64,000 bases of DNA from NCBI GenBank assembly GCA_013076295.1, contig RQOL01000253.1, positions 149,775 through 213,774 on the forward strand, given 5' to 3'. Numbering within the stretch: the first letter of the stretch is position 1; every line of letters starts with the position of its first letter. Below the pieces are notes generated by a model. It did not search any database. It was not told the origin of the DNA and saw only the letters and a program-made list of their open reading frames with translations. Positions 31,901 to 44,499 of the stretch are shown in pieces. The stretch comes from Sanderia malayensis (lineage: Eukaryota; Cnidaria; Scyphozoa; Semaeostomeae; Pelagiidae). A program made the position numbers and the translations under genes.

Positions 31901-34900
31901 TTGTTTTTTATCGTCATTGCGTCGTTATTAGCTGGAGATCAGTTGCTGCTGAACATTGTCTTTTATCGTCATTCGGTCTTTTTCACTGGTGAAGAGTTGC
32001 TGCTCAATATTGTGTTCTATCGTCATTGGGTCTTTATTAACTGGAAGGAGTTGCTGTTGAACATTGTCTTCTATCATAATTGCGTCTTAGTTAACTGGAG
32101 AAGACGTGCTCCTGAACATTGTTCTTTATCATCATTGGGTTTTTACTACTGAAGAAAAGCTGCTGCTGAACATTGTCTTGTAGCATCATTGCGTTTTTGT
32201 TAACTGGAGAGGAGTTGCTGTTGAACATTGTCTTTTATCGTCTTTGGGTCTTTGTTACTGGAGGAGAGTTGCTGCTAAACATTGTCTTTTATCATGTTTC
32301 TGTCTTTATTACTGGAAAAGAGTTGGTGCTGAACATTGTCTTTTATCGTCATTGGGTCCTTATTACTGGAGAAGACTTGCTGCTGAACCTTGTTCTTCAT
32401 CATCATTGGGTCTTTATTAACTTGGGAAGAGTTGCGCTACTGAAAATTGTTTTTTAGCGTCATTGAGTCTTTATTACTGGAGAATAGTTACTGCTCAACA
32501 TTGTCTTTGATCGTCATTGGGTCTTTATTACTGGAGAAAAGTTCCTGCTGAACATTGTCTTTTTTCATCATTGGGTCTTTGCTACTGAAGAAGAGTTGCT
32601 GCTGAACATTGTCCTTGATCATCATTGGGTCTTTTTTAACTGGAGAAGAGTTGCTGCTGAACATTGTCTTTTATCGTCTTTGGGTCTTTATTAACTGGTG
32701 AAGAGTTGCTGCTCAATATTGTGTTCTATCACAATTGCGTCTTGATTAACTGGAGAAGAGGTGCTCCTGAACATTTTTCCTTATCATCATTGCGTCTTTA
32801 TTATCTGGAGAATAGTTGCTGCTGAACATTGTTTTTTATCGTCATTGCGTCGTTATTAGCCGGAGATGAGTTGCTGCTGAAAATTGTCTTTTATCGTCAT
32901 TGGGTCTTCTTTACTGGCGAAGAGTTGCTGCTCAATATTGTGTTCTATCGTCATTGGGTCATTATTAACTCGAAGGAGTTGCTGTTGAACATTGTCTTCT
33001 ATCATAATTGTGTCTTGATTCACTGGAGAAGAGGTGCTCCTGAACATTGTTCTTTATTATCATTGGGTCTTTACTACTGAAGGATAGTTGTTGCTGAACA
33101 TTGTCCTTTGTCATCATTGCGTCTTTATTAACTGGAGAGGAGTTGCTGCTGAACATTGTTTTTTATCGTCTTTGGGTCTTTATTAACTGGAGAGGAGTTG
33201 CTGTTGAACATTGTCTTCTATCATAATTGCGTCTTGATTAACTGGAGAAGAGGTGCTCCTGAACATTGTTCTTTATCATCATTGGGTCTTTACTACTGAA
33301 GAAGAGTTGCTGCTGAACATTGTCTTTTATCATCATTGCGTCTTTATTAACTGGAGAGGAGTTGCTGCTGAACATTGTTTTTTATCGTCTTTGGGTCTTT
33401 ATTACTGGAGAGGAGTTGCTGTTGAACATTGTCCTCTATCATTATTGCGTCTTGATCAACTGGAGAAGAGGTGCTCCTGAACATTGTTCTTTATCATCAT
33501 TGCGTCTTAATTAACTGGAGAAGAGTTGCTGCTGAACATTGTTTTTTATCGTCATTGCGTCGTTTTCAGCTGGAGATGAGTTGCTGCTGAACATTGTCTT
33601 TGATCGTCATTCGGCCTTTTTTACTTGTGAAGAGTTGCTGCTCAATATTGTGTTCTATCGTCATTGGGTCTTTATTAACTGGAAGGAGTTGCTGTTGAAC
33701 ATTGTCTTTTATCATAATTGCGTCTTGATTAACTGGAGAAGAGGTGCTCCTGAACATTGTTCTTTATCATTATTGGGTTTTTACTACTGAAAAAGAGTTG
33801 CTGCTAAACATTGTCTTGTAGCATCATTGCGTCTTTAATAACTGGAAAGGAGTTGCTGTTGAACATTGTCTTTTATCGTCTTTGGGTCTTTGTTACTGGA
33901 GAAGAGTTGCTGCTGAACATTGTCTCTTATCATCATTGCGTCGTTACTATCTGGAGAGGAGTTGCTGCTGAACATTGTCTTTTATCATCATTGCCTCTTT
34001 ATTAACTAAAAGAGAGTCGCTGCTGAACCTTGTTTTTCATCATCATTGGGTAATTATTAACTGGAGAGGAGTTGCTCCTGAACATTGTTCTTTATCATCA
34101 TTGCGTTTTTTCTACTGAAGAAGAGTTGCTGCTGAACATTGTCTTGTATCATCATTGCGTCTTTATTAACTGGAGAGGAGTTGCTGTTGAACATTGTCTT
34201 TTATCATGTTTCCGTCTTTATTACTGGAGAGGAGTTGGTGCTGAACATTGTCTTTTATCGTCATTGGGTCCTTATTACTGGAGGAGACTGGCTGCTGAAC
34301 ATTGTCTATTATCATCATTGCGTCTTTATCAACTGGAAAATAGTTGCTGCTGAACATTGTTTTTTATAATCATTGCGTCGTTATTAACTGGAGAAGAGTT
34401 CCTGCTGAACATTGTCTTTTATCGTCATTGGTCCTTATTACTGGAGAAGAGTTGCTGCTGAACATTGTTTTTTGTCGTCATTGGGTTTTCATTACTGGAG
34501 AAGAGTTGGTGCTGAACATTACCTTTTATCGATATTGCGTCGTTATTAACTCGAGAATAGTTACTGCTGAACATTGTCTTTTATCGTCATTGGGTCCTTA
34601 TTACCGAAGAAGCGTTGATGCAGAACATTGTCTTTTATCTTCATTGGGTCTTTATGAACTGGAGAAGAGTTGCTCCTGAACATTGTTCTTTATCATCATT
34701 TGGTCTTTATTATCTGGAGAATAGTTGCTGCTGAACATTGTCTTTTATCATCATTGCCTCTTTATTAAGTAAAAAAGAGTCGCTGCTGAACCCTGTTTTT
34801 CATCATCATTGGGTAATTATTAACTGGAGAGGAGTTGCTCCTGAACATTGTTCTTTATCATCATTGCGTTTTTTCTACTGAAGAAGAGTTGCTGCTGAAC

Positions 34901-35696
34901 ATTGTCTTGTATCATCATTGCGTCTTTATTAACTGGAGAGGAGTTGCTGTTGAACATTGTCTTTTATCGTCTTTGGGTCTTTGTTACTGGAGGAGAATTG
35001 CTGCTAAACATTGTCTTTTATCATGTTTCCGTCTTTATTACTGGAGAGGAGTTGGTGCTGAACATTGTCTTTTATCGTCATTGGGTCCTTATTGCTGGAG
35101 AAGACTGGCTGCTGAACATTGTCTATTATCATCATTGCGTCTTTATCAACTGGAGAATAGTTGCTCCTGAACATTTTTCCTTATCATCATTGCGTCTTTA
35201 TTATCTGGCGAATAGTTGCTGCTGAACATTGTTTTTTTATCGTCATTGCGTCCTTATTAGCTGGAGAAGAGTTGGTGCTGAACATTGTCTTTTATCGTCA
35301 TTGGGTCTTTATTACTGGAGAAGAGTTGCTGCTGAACATTGTCTCTTATCATCATTGCGTCGTTACTATCTGGAGAGGAGTTGCTGCTGAACATTGTCTT
35401 TTATCATCATTGCCTCTTTATTAACTAAAAAAGAGTCGCTGCTGAACCTTGTTTTTCATCATCATTGGGTAATTATTAACTGGAGAGGAGTTGCTCCTGA
35501 ACATTGTTCTTTATCATCATTGCGTTTTTTCTACTCAAGAAGAGTTGCCGCTGAACATTGTCTTGTATCATCATTGCGTCTTTATTAACTAGAGAGGAGT
35601 TGCTGTTGAACATTGTCTTTTATCGTCTTTGGGTCTTTGTTACTGGAGGAGAGTTGCTGCTAAACATTGTCTTTTATCATGTTTCCGTCTTTATTA
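25992..35696. repeat. 55-bp satellite, main block 1
   Basis: About 178 tandem units of 54 or 55 bp. Core strings are TTGCTGCTGAACATTG, CTTTTATCGTCATTG, GGTCTTTATTAACTGGAGA. The 55-bp form has TTAACTGG where the 54-bp form has TTACTGG. Sub-types recur in set orders: GTTGGTGCTGAAC units, CATGTTTCCGTC units and GCTCAATATTGTG units. No stop-free protein frame persists, because 55-bp units shift the frame. The block starts at the right AT duplication of the ISL2EU-like element and ends at the MITE's TTA. Confidence 0.97.
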
Positions 35697-36514
35697 AGGC
35701 CGGATTACACTATCATCTTTAGGTAATTGTTGCTTCACTTTTTTCCGTGATCACTGACAACACGAGAAAATGATAGTGTAACTGCACCTTCAAGTTACTT
35801 GTTGCTGCTTGTTTTTGGGGATTATGCAGTAGGTGTTAATTCATCTTTCTGAAATTTCTTTTGATCGTCGTTCAAATTGTTCCTTCAGAATTTTAATCTC
35901 TTCAAACGCACCGACAGGTTTCGTGACAATTTTCTTGATGTACATGGGTATTTTAATACTGAGCTCACTTGCTGTTGTGTGTTTGTGTTTTCTTATTCTT
36001 ACATCATATTAGTATAGTAAAACTGCGATCAAGCGTGAATTTGTATGAAAATTCTGAGGAATACATTTTAAAACAATTTCACGAGTTCTTGCAAAGCAGG
36101 CAGATTGCTGAAGAAGGCGAAGAGGTCGTAGAAATCGAAGTAGTCGAAGACCACAGACAAGTAGAATAGCTGCAGGCAGCAGCAGCGCTTTTTCGTTCTT
36201 TTTCGTTGTTGTTCCATTTTAATACTAAAATCATGCGCGCTCAAATCTTGAATTCAAACTTATTCATGTACATCAAGAAAATTGTCACGAAATCTGTCGG
36301 TGCGTTTGAAGAGATTAAAATTCTGAAGGAACAATTTGAACGACGATCAAAAGAAATTTCAGAAAGATGAATTAACACCTACTGCATAATCCCCCAAAAC
36401 AAGCAGCAACAAGGAACTTGAAGGTGCAGTTACACTATCATTTTCTCGTGTTGCCCGTGATCACGGAAAAAATTGAAGCAACAATTACCTAAAGATGATA
36501 GTGTAATCCGGCCT
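35697..36514. mobile_element. Fold-back MITE, Harbinger-like (818 bp)
   Basis: Terminal inverted repeats of about 250 bp (35697-35946 and 36265-36514) are nearly identical. Tips AGGCCGGATTACACTATCAT and ATGATAGTGTAATCCGGCCT are flanked by TTA on both sides (35694-35696, 36515-36517). The same satellite context without the insert is seen elsewhere (for example near 34203 and 38530) with a single TTA. TWA duplications of 3 bp fit PIF/Harbinger. Inside each repeat, TTACACTATCAT is followed about 90 bp later by ATGATAGTGTAA, a subterminal hairpin. The 318-bp middle has a 67-codon open frame (35969-36169) with an acidic end, of unknown origin. No transposase is present. Confidence 0.88.
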
Positions 36515-37450
36515 TTACTGGAGAGGAGTTGGTGCTGAACATTGTCTTTTATCGTCATTGGGTTCTTATTACTGGAGTAGACTGGCTGCTGAACATTGTC
36601 TATTATCATCATTGCGTCTTTATCAACTGGAGAATAGTTGCTGCTGAACATTGTTTTTTATAATCATTGCGTCGTTATTAACTGGAGAAGAGTTGCTGCT
36701 GAACATTGTCTTTTATCGTCATTGGTCCTTATTACTGGAGAAGAGTTGCTGCTGAACATTGTTTTTTGTCGTCATTGGGTTTTCATTACTGGAGAAGAGT
36801 TGGTGCTGAACATTGCCTTTTATCGCTATTGCGTCGTTATTAACTCGAGAATAGTTACTGCTGAACATTGTCTTTTATCGTCATTGGGTCCTTATTACCG
36901 AAGAAGCGTTGATGCAGAACATTGTCTTTTATCTTCATTGGGTCTTTATGAACTGGAGAAGAGTTGCTCCTGAACATTGTTCTTTATCATCATTTGGTCT
37001 TTATTATCTGGAGAATAGTTGCTGCTGAACATTGTTTTTTATCGTCATTGCGTCGTTATTAGCTGGAGATGAGTTGCTGATGAACATTGCCTTTTACCGT
37101 CATTGGGTCTTTTTCAGTTGTGAAGAGTTGCTGCTCAATATTGTGTTCTATCGTCATTTGGTCTTTATTAACTGGAAGGAGTTGCTGTTGAACATTGTCT
37201 TCTATCATAATTGCGTCTTGATTAACTGGAGAAGAGGTGCTCCTGAACATTGTTCTTTATCATCCTTGCGTTTTTACTACTGAAGAAGAGTTGCTGCTGA
37301 ACATTGTCTTGTAGCATCATTGCGTCTTTATTAACTGGAGAAGAGTTGCTGTTGAACATTGTCTTTTATCGTTTTTGGGTCTTTGCTACTGGAGGAGAGT
37401 TGCTGCTAAACATTGTCTTTTATCATGTTTCCGTCTTTATTACTCGAGAA

Positions 37451-37516
37451 TAATAAAAATAATAATAAAATACATTTATAGGGCGCAAATTCAACAAACG
37501 TTTTCAAATGCGCCTA
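37451..37516. other. 66-bp insert in a satellite unit
   Basis: The sequence starts with an AAT-rich run (TAATAAAAATAATAATAAAA) and then TACATTTATAGGGCGCAAAT ... AAATGCGCCTA, so GGCGCA and TGCGCC can pair. The same unit without it is at 39464-39480. Similar A/T-rich-plus-GCGC strings are widespread dispersed repeats in many marine invertebrates, but the family is not assigned. No clear target duplication beyond one A. Confidence 0.75.
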
Positions 37517-37939
37517 AGAGTTGGTGCTGAACATTGTCTTTTATCGTCATTCGGTCCTTATTACTGGAGAAGACTGGCTGCTGAACATTGTCTATTATCA
37601 TTATTGCGTCTTTATTAACTGGAGAATAGTTGCTGCTGAACATTGTTTTTTATAATCATTGGGTCTTTATGAACTGGAGAAGAGTTGCTCCTGAACATTG
37701 TTCTTTATCATCATTGGGTCTTTATTATCTGGAGAATAGTTGCTGCTGAACGTTGTTTTTTATCATCATTGCGTCTTTACTACTGAAGAAGAGTTGCTGA
37801 TGAACATTGCCTTTTACCGTCATTGGGTCTTTATTAACTGGAGAGGAGTTGCTGCTGAACATTGTCTTTTATCGTCTATGGGTCTTTATTAACTTGTGAA
37901 GAGTTGCTGCTCAATATTGTGTTCTATCATAATTGCGTC

Positions 37940-40900
37940 ATGATTAACTGGAGAAGAGGTGGTCCTGAACATTGTTCTTTATCATCATTGCTTCTTTACT
38001 ACTGAAGAAGAGTTGCTGCTGAACATTGTCTTTTATCATCATTGCGTCTTTATTAACTGGAGAGGAGTTGCTGCTGAACATTATCTTTTATCGTCTTTCG
38101 GTCTTTATTAACTGGTGAAGAGTTGCTGCTCAATATTGTGTTCTATCATAATTGCGTCTTGATTAACTGGAGATGAGGTGCTCCTGAACATTTTTCCTTA
38201 TCATCATTGCGTCTTTATTATCTGGCGAATAGTTGCTGCTGAACATTGTGTTTTTATCGTCATTGCGTCCTTATTAGCTGCAGAAGAGTTGGTGCTGAAC
38301 ATTGTCTTTTATCGTCATTGGGTCTTTATTACTGGAGAAGAGTTGCTCCTGAACATTGTTCTTTATCATCATTGCGTTCTTTCTACTGAAGAAGAGTTGC
38401 TGCTGAACATTGTCTTGTAGCATCATTGCGTCTTTATTAACTGGAGAGGAGTTGCTGTTGAACATTGTCTTTTATCGTCTTTGGGTCTTTGTTACTGGAG
38501 GAGAGTTGCTGCTAAACATTGTCTTTTATCATGTTTCCGTCTTTATTACTGGAGAGGAGTTGGTGCTGAACATTGTCTTTTATCGTCATTGGGTCCTTAT
38601 TACTGGAGAAGACTGGCTGCTGAATATTGTCTATTATCATCATTGCGTCTTTATTAACTGGAGAATAGTTGCTGCTGAACATTGTTTTTTATAATCAGTG
38701 CGTCGTTATTAACTGGAGAAGAGTTGCTGCTGAACATTGTCTTTTATCGTCATTGGGTCCTTATTACTGGAGAAGAGTTGCTGTTGAACATTGTTTTTTG
38801 TCGTCATTGGGTTTTCATTACTGGAGAAGAGTTGGTGCTGAACATTGTCTTTTATCGCTATTGCGTCGTTATCAACTCGAGAATAGTTACTGCTGAACAT
38901 TGTCTTTTATCGTCATTGGGTCCTTATTACCGAAGAAGCGTTGATGCAGAACCTTGTCTTTTATCTTCATTGGGTCTTTATGAACTGGAGAAGAGTTGCT
39001 CCTGAACATTGTTCTTTATCATCATTGGGTCTTTATTATCTGGAGAATAGTTGCTGCTGAACATTGTTTTTTATCGTCATTGCGTCGTTATTAGCTGGAG
39101 ATGAGTTGCTGATGAACATTGCCTTTTACCGTCATTGGGTCTTTTTCAGTGGTGAAGAGTTGCTGCTCAATATTGTGTTCTATCGTCATTTGGTCTTTAT
39201 TAACTGGAAGGAGTTGCTGTTGAACATTGTCTTCTATCATAATTGCGTCTTGATTAACTGGAGAAGAGGTGCTCCTGAACATTGTTCTTTATCATCCTTG
39301 CGTTTTTACTACTGAAGAAGAGTTGCTGCTGAACATTGTCTTGTAGCATCATTGCGTCTTTATTAACTGGAGAGGAGTTGCTGTTGAACATTGTCTTTTT
39401 TGGGTCTTTGCTACTGGAGGAGAGTTGCTGCTAAACATTGTCTTTTATCATGTTTCCGTCTTTATTACTCGAGAAGAGTTGGTGCTGAACATTGTCTTTT
39501 ATCGTCATTCGGTCCCTATTACTGGAGAAGACTGGCTGCTGAACATTGTCTATTATCATTATTGCGTCTTTATTAACTGGAGAATAGTTGCTGCTGAACA
39601 TTGTTTTTTATAATCATTGGGTCTTTATGAACTGGAGAAGAGTTGCTCCTGAACATTGTTCTTTATCATCATTGGGTCTTTATTATCTGGAGAATAGTTG
39701 CTGCTGAACATTGTTTTTTATCGTCTATGGGTCTTTATTAACTGGTGAAGAGTTGCTGCTCAATATTGTGTTCTATCATAATTGCGTCATGATTAACTGG
39801 AGATGAGGTGCTCCTGAACATTTTTCCTTATCATCATTGCGTCTTTATTATCTGGCGAATAGTTGCTGCTGAACATTGTGTTTTTATCGTCATTGCGTCC
39901 TTATTAGCTGGAGAAGAGTTGGTGCTGAACATTGTCTTTTATAGTCATTGGGTCTTTATTACTAGAGAAGAGTTGCTCCTGAACATTATTCTTTATCATC
40001 ATTGCGTTCTTTCTACTGAAGAAGAGTTGCTGCTGAACATTGTCTTGTAGCATCATTGCGTCTTTATTAACTGGAGAAGAGGTGCTCCTGAACATTGTTC
40101 TTTATCATCATTGCTTCTTTACTACTGAAGAAGAGTTGCTGCTGAACATTGTCTTTTATCATCATTGCGTCTTTATTAACTGGAGAGGAGTTGCTGCTGA
40201 ACATTGTCTTTTATCGTCTTTCGGTCTTTATTAACTGGTGAAGAGTTGCTGCTCAATATTGTGTTCTATCATAATTGCGTCTTGATTAACTGGAGATGAG
40301 GTGCTCCTGAACATTTTTCCTTATCATCATTGCGTCTTTATTATCTGGCGAATAGTTGCTGCTGAACATTGTGTTTTTATCGTCATTGCGTCCTTATTAG
40401 CTGGAGAAGAGTTGGTGCTGAACATTGTCTTTTATCGTCATTGGGTCTTTATTACTAGAGAAGAGTTGCTCCTGAACATTATTCTTTATCATCATTGCGT
40501 TCTTTCTACTGAAGAAGAGTTGCTGCTGAACATTGTCTTGTAGCATCATTGGGTCTTTATTAACTGGAGAGGTGTTGCTGTTGAACATTGTCTTTTATCG
40601 TCTTTGGGTCTTTGTTACTGGAGGAGAGTTGCTGCTAAACATTGTCGTTTATCATGTTTCCGTCTTTATTACTGGAGAGGAGTTGGTGCTGAACATTGTC
40701 TTTTATCGTCATTGGGTCCTTATTACTGGAGAAGACTGGCTGCTGAACATTGTCTATTATCATCATTGCGTCTTTATTAACTGGAGAATAGTTGCTGCTG
40801 AACATTGTTTTTTATAATCAGTGCGTCGTTATTAACTGGAGAAGAGTTGCTGCTGAACATTGTCTTTTATCGTCATTGGGTCCTTATTACTGGAGAAGAG

Positions 40901-41813
40901 TTGCTGCTGAACATTGTTTTTTGTCGTCATTGGGATTTCATTACTGGAGAAGAGTTGGTGCTGAACATTGTCTTTTATCGCTATTGCGTCGTTATTAACT
41001 CGAGAATAGTTACTGCTGAACATTGTCTTTTATCGTCATTGGGTTCTTATTACCGAAGAAGCGTTGATGCAGAACATTGTCTTTTATCTTCATTGGGTCT
41101 TTATGAACTGGAGAAGTGTTGCTCCTGAACATTGTTCTTTATCATCATTGGGTCTTTATTATCTGGAGAATAGTTGCTGCTGAACATTGTTTTTTATCGT
41201 CATTGCGTCGTTATTAGCTGGAGATGAGTTGCTGATGAACATTGCCTTTTACCGTCATTGGGTCTTTTTCAGTGGTGAAGAGTTGCTGCTCAATATTGTG
41301 TTCTATCGTCATTTGGTCTTTATTAACTGGAAGGAGTTGCTGTTGAACATTGTCTTCTATCATAATTGCGTCTTGATTAACTGGAGAAGAGGTGCTCCTG
41401 AACATTGTTCTTTATCATCCTTGCGTTTTTACTACTGAAGAAGAGTTGCTGCTGAACATTGTCTTGTAGCATCATTGCGTCTTTATTAACTGGAGAGGAG
41501 TTGCTGTTGAACATTGTCTTTTTTGGGTCTTTGCTACTGGAGGAGAGTTGCTGCTAGACATTGTCTTTTATCATGTTTCCGTCTTTATTACTCGAGAAGA
41601 GTTGGTGCTGAACATTGTCTTTTATCGTCATTCGGTCCTTATTACTGGAGAAGACTGGCTGCTGAACATTGTCTATTATCATTATTGCGTCTTTATTAAC
41701 TGGAGAATAGTTGCTGCTGAACATTGTTTTTTATAATCATTGGGTCTTTATGAACTGGAGAAGAGTTGCTCCTGAACATTGTTCTTTATCATCATTGGGT
41801 CTTTATTATCTGG
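37940..41813. repeat. Higher-order repeat at 2123-bp offset, split by the retroelement
   Basis: Landmarks 38410/40533, 38682/40805, 39064/41187 and 39391/41514 are 2123 bp apart. The second copy breaks at 41813 where the retroelement sits and resumes at 47790 for about 45 bp in register. Copy one therefore shows the uninterrupted sequence at 39690/39691. Confidence 0.85.
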
Positions 41814-42059
41814 TTAATCCTTTTTCCGCCCCAAGTGTAGTTGGAAGCGAACTTATCTTTAGCATTTGGCAGTGGAGACAGAATACAAGAAAAACAACTC
41901 AGGTTTATGTGGGAGTACGCGGAAATGGTTCATGGCAGCAAACGTCTCATCAGCCGTACGCGGGGGGTCTTATATTCAATATCTGATCCCCCCTTTGTAA
42001 AGTGTAATTTGGTGAGTCTATGAAAAGTGAGAGCTAAGGATTGAGCGAGCACTTGCTGC
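41814..42059 (-). repeat. Split direct repeat B2 (3' terminus)
   Basis: 246 bp, partner of B1. Its outer end TTAATCC joins satellite TTATCTGG at 41813 with no duplicated bases. Confidence 0.92.
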
Positions 42060-42162
42060 TGGCCACGGCGTAAAATGAAACTAGTTTATTCGAAAACGGG
42101 TGTGAGTAGTTAGCATAGGCGAAACGAGGAATAAAAAACAAACTTCAAACAAGTTTTGAATA

Positions 42163-43402
42163 GCATGCCCCGCGCACAGGGGAGTGCCCCGTTGCCGGGC
42201 GATGCATTGGTATCATGAGGCAAGGCCTCTTGGACACCTTTGAAAAGCAATCATGTTTTCTTTTGGCCATATCTTTTAAAATGCATGCCTCGCGCACAGG
42301 GGAGTGCCCCGTTGCCAGGCGATGCACAGGTATCATGAGGCAAGGCCTCTCGGACACCTTTGAAAGGCAGTCATGTTTTCTTTTGACCATATCTTTGAAA
42401 ATGCATGCCTCGCGCACAGGGGAGTGCCCCGTTGCCAGGCGATGCATAGGTATCGTGAGGCAGGGCCTCTCGGACACCTTTGAAACGCAGTCATGTTTTC
42501 TTTTGACCATATCTTTTAAAATGCATGCCTCGCGCACAGGGGAGTGCCCCGTTGCCAGGCGATGCATAGGTATCATGAGGCAAGGCCTCTCGGACACCTT
42601 TGAAAAGCAGTCATGTTTTCTTTTGACCATATCTTTGAAAATGCATGCCTCGCGCACAGGGGAGTGCCCCGTTGCCAGGCGATGCATAGGTATCATGAAG
42701 CAGGGCCTCTCGGACACCTTTGAAACGCAGTCATGTTTTCTTTTGACCATATCTTTTAAAATGCATGCCTCGCGCACAGGGGAGTGCCCCGTTGCCAGGC
42801 GATGCATAGGTATCATGAGGCAAGGCCTCTCGGACACCTTTGAAAAGCAGTCATGTTTTCTTTTGACCATATCTTTGAAAATGCATGCCTCGCGCACAGG
42901 GGAGTGCCCCGTTGCCAGGCGATGCATAGGTATCATGAGGCAAGGCCTCTCGGACACCTTTGAAAAGCAGTCATGTTTTCTTTTGACCATATCTTTGAAA
43001 ATGCATGCCTCGCGCACAGGGGAGTGCCCCGTTGCCAGGCGATGCATAGGTATCATGAGGCAAGGCCTCTCGGACACCTTTGAAAAGCAGTCATGTTTTC
43101 TTTTGACCATATCTTTGAAAATGCATGCCTCGCGCACAGGGGAGTGCCCCGTTGCCAGGCGATGCATAGGTATCATGAGGCAAGGCCTCTCGGACACCTT
43201 TGAAAAACAATCGTGTTTTCTTCTGACCATATCTTTGAAAATGCATGCCCCGCGCACAGGGGAGTGCCCCGTTGCAAGGCGATGTATAGGTATCATGAGG
43301 CATGGCCTCCCGGACATCTTGGAAACCAGAATCCTATTTTCCTTCGTCAATAGTTTGAAAAGCCTGCCTCGAGCACGGGGGAGCGCCCCGTAGCCAGGCG
43401 GC
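42163..43402. repeat. 120-bp minisatellite, 10.3 units
   Basis: Units are exactly 120 bp and more than 95% alike in the middle. Each contains TGCATGCCTCGCGCACAGGG then GGGGAGTGCCCCGTTGCC (GGGG/CCCC stem with AGTG loop) and TCATGTTTTCTTTTGACCAT. Two sub-types alternate in the early part (AACGCAG...TTTTAAA against AAAGCAG...TTTGAAA). Because 120 is divisible by three and no stop occurs in one frame on each strand, both strands stay open for about 390-400 codons: 42145-43350 minus, 42215-43393 plus. It lies between A2 and B2. Confidence 0.95.
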
Positions 43403-43877
43403 GTGTTTGTGAGTGAGTCAACGTATTTCTAATGCCGCAACCGACTTAAAATGTGAGTGACGTATGTGGTTGATATTTGAAGGGATGCTGGAGATCCCCA
43501 ATATTATTCAACAATTTCAACAACAAAATCTGACCGGGCCGTATGAGTGAGGCTTGCCACCAGAGGAACCATTTCATATTTATTGATAATGCAAGATAGA
43601 TATTTATAACATAGTGTAGAAAAATCGGATAAATTCTCTAAATGCAAATTAATATTACTGATATACTGGAATGCGATAGGAAATAACAAAATTGAAACAG
43701 CAAAAGTCTGGCATGCTAGGTGTCCTGGCAAAGTTAATGTTTTAAAAACTATAATCTATCTACGTACGGCAGTAGAGTTAAGATAAAATTAAACACGATA
43801 ATAATAATAGTAAAGGAAGTAGTAAAATCAATCCATAAAAGGTACGCTAGGTAACAGTAGGAGGGTGGGATGGTGGG
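43403..43877. other. Region between minisatellite and A2 with no recognised gene
   Basis: 475 bp, AT-rich. A 75-codon open frame on minus (43504-43731) has no motif I recognise and no tyrosine-recombinase signature (R...HxxR...Y). Confidence 0.4.
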
Positions 43878-44195
43878 AAATTTTGTCTTGAATAAGAATT
43901 CGAGTTCGTGTGTCTCTAGCATGGCACACGCAATTCAAGTGAGGGGAGAATTAGAAAAACATGATTTGTTCTGAATGCTAGGTGTGAGTCACGAGTGTGT
44001 TTGCCGTATTCTTATTGGTTAAAGAGAATTGACGTATGCCGTATTCGCGTTCCTATGCTATAACATGTTAAGTCCTTTTCGCATAGATAGTAGCGCCCCG
44101 CCATTGATTTGGCTTCTTGTCACCTAGATGTTAATCAATTTATCTGGGGGCTACAAAATTATTAACAACAATTCATGACGGGCAGGAATTGAGAA
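43878..44195 (-). repeat. Split direct repeat A2 (internal)
   Basis: Matches A1 and is fused directly to B1 at 44195/44196. In such elements the internal B1-A2 block is thought to template the junction of a circular intermediate. Confidence 0.92.
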
Positions 44196-44441
44196 TTAAT
44201 CCTTTTTCCGCCCCAAGTGTAGTTGGAAGCGAATTTATCTTTAGCATTTGGCAGTGGAGACAGAATACAAGAAAAACAACTCAGGTTTATGTGGGAGTAC
44301 GCGGAAATGGTTCATGGCAGCAAACGTCTCATCAGCCCTACGCGGGGGGTCTTATATTCAATATCTGATCCCCCCTTTGTAAAGTGTAATTTGGTGAGTC
44401 TATGAAAAGTGAGAGCTAAGGATTGAGCGAGCACTTGCTGC
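44196..44441 (-). repeat. Split direct repeat B1 (internal)
   Basis: 246 bp, starts TTAATCCTTTTTCCGCCCC, matches 41814-42059 with about two substitutions. It follows the broken RT frame directly in element sense. Confidence 0.92.
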
Positions 44442-44499
44442 CACAAATTACGCTCCGCGTAATCCCCATAGACGAAACAAAAAAAATTGCAACAGGGAA

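Larger units (their letters stand above)
36515..41813. repeat. 55-bp satellite, main block 2
   Basis: Continues the same array, about 97 units, from the MITE to the split-repeat retroelement. It contains the 66-bp insert at 37451 and a pair of long copies at 2123-bp offset (about 37940-39735 against 40063-41813 and on beyond the retroelement). Confidence 0.97.

Noticed and set aside
25992..35696. Many 60-147-codon open frames in the satellite that look like membrane proteins (plus) or Gln-rich peptides (minus)
   Set aside because: They are by-products of a stop-poor 54/55-bp unit, break at each 55-bp unit, recur in several frames, and lack any start context or domain.
42215..43393. Plus-strand 392-codon frame over the 120-bp minisatellite as a gene
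   Set aside because: Both strands are open because the unit has no stops and a period divisible by three. The plus frame is antisense to the retroelement. Treated as repeat, with the coding question left as a finding.
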